This document shows positions 61,431 to 64,000 of a DNA stretch of 64,000 bases, piece after piece; within the stretch, counting starts at the first letter, position 1, and each line of letters starts with the position of its first letter. The notes beneath the pieces were generated by a model. That model did no database searches and was not told where the DNA came from. It saw only the letters and a list, made by a program, of their open reading frames with translations. The stretch covers positions 248,001-312,000 of the forward strand of contig NZ_JAHKQR010000016.1 in the NCBI RefSeq assembly GCF_018860805.1, in the 5' to 3' direction. Source of the DNA: Aestuariibacter sp. A3R04 (GTDB taxonomy: Bacteria > Pseudomonadota > Gammaproteobacteria > Enterobacterales > Alteromonadaceae). Made by a program: the position numbers and the translations under genes.

Positions 61431-63476
61431 ATGAAAAAGTTAGTATTCGCCGGTGCTGTGTATACCTTGGCCAGCCCCGTATTATTTGCTCAAACTACGC
61501 CAGACAACAGCGAGGACTCAACGTCTATAGAACACATTGCTGTAGTGGGAGCCGCTACAAACTTAAGTATTACCGCCGAAGACATCGCTCAATTCCAGGC
61601 TAATGACCTTGCTGATGTGTTCCGCGAGTCTCCTTCTGTGAGCGTGGGTGGTTCTGTAGGCGTGGCGCAAAAGATCTATATACGCGGTTTAGAAGATGCC
61701 TATTTGAATGTAACAGTCGACGGTGCACAACAAACATCGACGCTGTTTCATCATATTGGCCGAGTTACACTTGACCCGGATCTCCTCAAACAAATTGACG
61801 TGCAAGCCGGTGCCGGCGAAGCTACCAGTGGGCCGGGAGCCATTGGCGGTTCAATTCGCTTTAAAACCAAAGATGCGCAGGATTTATTAGATGATGACGA
61901 GCAATTTGGCGGCCGTTTAAAAGCCAGTTACTTCTCTAACGACGCCACCCGCTACAGCGGCAGCCTGTATGGTCAGGTTACCGACACCTGGGGCGTATTG
62001 GGTTACTACAGCACCATTGACCGCGACAACTTTGAAGATGGCGATGGCAACGAGGTGCTGGGAACCGCAGCAGATCAGGATATGCTGTTTGTAAAGGCCA
62101 GCGGCAATATTACTGAGAACCAGTATCTGTCACTCAGTGTTGAGCAAAGGGATGAAGAAGGAGCATTCTCAGCCCACCCGAACTGGGTGGTACTTGAAGG
62201 CGCAGCGTTATACCCGAGCGAAGCCGAGCGCGACACCTATGTGGCAAACTATCGTTTCGATCACAGCGCCATGGTGTTTCTGGAAGCCACAGCATATCAA
62301 ACCACATCGTCTTTCCGCGGCGGCCGTTTCGACTGGCTGTCTGATATTGATACCTACGGCTTTGACGTAAGAAATACCAGCGAAATCACCAACCATGTAT
62401 TTACCTATGGTATCGACTACCGCAGTGACGAAGTAGAAAGTGGCCCCGGTACCGGCGCGGTAGAAAACGCCGAAGAAGGCAGCGTACTGGGTATTTACGC
62501 CCAGGCTCACAGCAACATCACACCAGAACTGCTACTAAGTTATGGGGTGCGATTCGATGATTTCGATTTCCAACAACGTATCTTGCTTGATGATTACTAC
62601 GGTACGCCGGTTACCGATGAACCTGCTGGCTTAGATGACAACGAGCTAAGCTTTAACCTAGGTTTGGCGTATCAGTTGTCCGAAGCCTGGACACTGGGTG
62701 TGGGTTACGCAGAGGCGGCTCGTGGTAAGCAAATTGGCGATGGGTTTACCATTGATTCATACCTGTATGACGGCGAAGATATTCCTGTGGTTGGGGATGA
62801 TGTTGTACCCGAGACCGTCACCAATATTGAAGCCTCGTTAGAATACAGCGCCAACAACCTGAACGCTAAACTGAGCGCCTACGAGTCTACCATCGATGAT
62901 GTGCTGTTCAGCGGATATGCGGGTAATTCCGTTTATAACAATATTGGCGATCTGGAATCGAGCGGCGTTGAGTTCAACCTTGGCTATCGCTGGGATTCTG
63001 TTGATGTGTATTTTGGCTACTCAAGTGTAGATGTTGAACTGTCTCCCCGGGAAGGTTTATACACCGTGCCTTACAGTACCATTGACATCAACGGCTATGA
63101 ATTTGTAGGGCTGGGTAACAGCCGTGGTGACACCTGGGTGCTGGGAGCAGACTACACGGTAACAGCGGATATCAGTGTGGGTATTAACGTCACCATGGTT
63201 GATGACATCAACATTGACACCTTGCATCAGGCGCTGGATAACGGCTGGACCGATTCTCTCTATAACCTTAATAAAGCCGACTACACTGTGGTAGATATTT
63301 ACGGCGAATGGGAGATCACTAATGCGCTCCGCGCCAATCTTGCGGTTACTAACCTGTTCGACGAAGCGTATATCGACCACTCCAGCGTGGGTGATTACAG
63401 CGAAGTCTTTCCTTCTGTAGTAGGCCCACAAGAGGCGGGGCGTGATATTCGCATATCACTGACTTACGATTTTTAA
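61431..63476 (+). CDS. TonB-dependent receptor, probably for iron or heme
   Basis: The 681-residue protein begins with a signal peptide (KKLVFAGAVYTLASPVLFAQ) at ATG 61431 behind GGAG; the longer frame to 61398 crosses the Fur-like site. A plug domain follows (VGAATNLSITAEDIAQF, then VSVGGSVGVAQKIYIRGLED and GAIGGSIRFKTKDA). The C-terminal part is a 22-strand barrel with VVPETVTNIEASLEY and NLFDEAYIDHSS, ending in Phe (LTYDF). Linkage to a PepSY membrane protein and a Fur-like promoter suggest a ferric-siderophore or heme ligand rather than GlcNAc oligomers, despite the nag operon beside it. Confidence 0.87.
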   Translation: MKKLVFAGAVYTLASPVLFAQTTPDNSEDSTSIEHIAVVGAATNLSITAEDIAQFQANDLADVFRESPSVSVGGSVGVAQKIYIRGLEDAYLNVTVDGAQQTSTLFHHIGRVTLDPDLLKQIDVQAGAGEATSGPGAIGGSIRFKTKDAQDLLDDDEQFGGRLKASYFSNDATRYSGSLYGQVTDTWGVLGYYSTIDRDNFEDGDGNEVLGTAADQDMLFVKASGNITENQYLSLSVEQRDEEGAFSAHPNWVVLEGAALYPSEAERDTYVANYRFDHSAMVFLEATAYQTTSSFRGGRFDWLSDIDTYGFDVRNTSEITNHVFTYGIDYRSDEVESGPGTGAVENAEEGSVLGIYAQAHSNITPELLLSYGVRFDDFDFQQRILLDDYYGTPVTDEPAGLDDNELSFNLGLAYQLSEAWTLGVGYAEAARGKQIGDGFTIDSYLYDGEDIPVVGDDVVPETVTNIEASLEYSANNLNAKLSAYESTIDDVLFSGYAGNSVYNNIGDLESSGVEFNLGYRWDSVDVYFGYSSVDVELSPREGLYTVPYSTIDINGYEFVGLGNSRGDTWVLGADYTVTADISVGINVTMVDDINIDTLHQALDNGWTDSLYNLNKADYTVVDIYGEWEITNALRANLAVTNLFDEAYIDHSSVGDYSEVFPSVVGPQEAGRDIRISLTYDF

Positions 63477-63498
63477 CCTTAGCCTTCATCGTTAGCTT

Positions 63499-64000
63499 AT
63501 GAATCGTACCTTAAGAAGGTGGGTCTTTTGGACCCACCTGTTTACCGGGCTAATTGCAAGTGTAGTTGTACTTGTTATGGCTTTCACCGGTCTGCTACTC
63601 ACTTATGAACGTCAGTTAAAAGAATTAAGTGAAATGGCATATTCACAAACCGTTTCCTACAAAAAAGCGCCTATAACAACAGATGCGGTAGTAGAAATAT
63701 TGCAGCAGCTTCACCCAACCGAACCCCATATTTATGTACGCCAAGTCAACCGAGAGGGCGCGGCCATACCAGCCTGGGCAGGCAAACACAGCTATCTCAT
63801 TCATCCCTATACTGGTGAAATATTGCGAGAAGGAGAAGGATTTGTAGAAGAAGCCTTCCACGTTATCACTGACCTTCACCGCTATCTGCTATTCCAGGGT
63901 GAATACCGTGGTATCGGCAAAACCATTACTGCCTACAGCAACCTTGCTTTGGTGTTTCTCGTGTTGTCAGGCTTGTATATTTGGCTTCCCAAGCGCTTTT
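63499..64000 (+). CDS. PepSY-associated membrane protein, cut by the window edge
   Basis: The frame begins at ATG 63499, 22 bases after the receptor stop, and is open to the last base (167 codons). It starts RTLRRWVFWTHLFTGLIASVVVLVMAF, typical of PepSY_TM proteins. A periplasmic PepSY-like part follows with HSYLIHPYTGEILREGEGF, then ITDLHRYLLF and a second helix (NLALVFLVLSGLYIWLP). Such proteins often accompany TonB receptors and are thought to reduce or process iron at the inner membrane. The C-terminal part is missing. Confidence 0.85.
   Translation, partial: MNRTLRRWVFWTHLFTGLIASVVVLVMAFTGLLLTYERQLKELSEMAYSQTVSYKKAPITTDAVVEILQQLHPTEPHIYVRQVNREGAAIPAWAGKHSYLIHPYTGEILREGEGFVEEAFHVITDLHRYLLFQGEYRGIGKTITAYSNLALVFLVLSGLYIWLPKRF

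Noticed and set aside
61431..63476. Labelling the TonB receptor as a chitooligosaccharide receptor of the nag regulon
   Set aside because: A strong terminator separates it from the nag operon, no NagR site precedes it, and its partner is a PepSY protein.

Overview
The window looks like chromosomal DNA of a marine, polysaccharide-degrading gammaproteobacterium of the Alteromonadales (Alteromonas-like). This is inferred from gene content: the nagR-nagX-nagK-nagB-II-nagA-nagP form of the GlcNAc pathway, a TRAP-fed uronate pathway, flavin halogenase and 2OG-oxygenase genes mixed with sugar uptake genes, a TonB-dependent receptor, and ycjX/ycjF and csp genes typical of the group. No tRNA, rRNA, CRISPR array, phage or intact insertion sequence was seen.

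Layout. (1) 152-4026: a flavin-dependent halogenase, a putative 2OG-Fe(II) oxygenase, a previously unlisted 22-residue membrane peptide and a sugar-porter MFS transporter. Two copies of the perfect palindrome GTAACCGGTTAC lie before the MFS gene and before the peptide. (2) 4470-14113: hexuronate catabolism, made of a three-gene TRAP transporter, a LacI-type regulator, altronate dehydratase, uronate isomerase, a fructuronate-reductase-type dehydrogenase and KDG kinase. Identical TGCCACCGGTGGCA palindromes precede the transporter and the enzyme operon. A structured intergenic repeat sits between them. (3) 14236-18018: a papain-like protease fused to an alpha/beta hydrolase, a YbhC-like CE8 lipoprotein and a PPP-type phosphatase.

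(4) 18243-41029: an exopolysaccharide locus. The plus-strand part carries a small membrane protein, an outer-membrane barrel, a short OPX protein, a BY-kinase chain-length regulator, an NTP_transf_5 protein and a secreted beta-helix protein. The minus-strand part carries two sulfotransferases, a flippase, four GT-B glycosyltransferases and a polymerase. A membrane acyltransferase is broken by one base in a T run, followed by a second acyltransferase and the initiating phosphoglycosyltransferase. The middle is visibly AT-rich and contains no nucleotide-sugar synthesis genes. The products together suggest a sulfated and acylated, Wzx/Wzy-made polymer.

(5) 41403-46114: ppnP, a ThrE exporter, a cold-shock gene, and ycjX-ycjF. 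(6) 46317-49406: gluconate regulator, kinase and permease with GntR-type operators. (7) 49448-52084: a 5'-truncated PEP-CTERM remnant, a NUDIX hydrolase and an M20 peptidase. (8) 52119-61264: the GlcNAc regulon, with a GH89 alpha-N-acetylglucosaminidase and the nag operon joined by two near-identical LacI-type operators that overlap -35 boxes. (9) 61431-64000: a TonB-dependent receptor with a Fur-like promoter, and a PepSY membrane protein cut by the window edge.

Three LacI-family regulators are encoded here, and each has a distinct palindrome next to its likely targets. A fourth palindrome, GTAACCGGTTAC, has no adjacent regulator gene. Start codons were moved inward from the longest frame where motifs, ribosome sites or operators required it, and this is stated in each entry.
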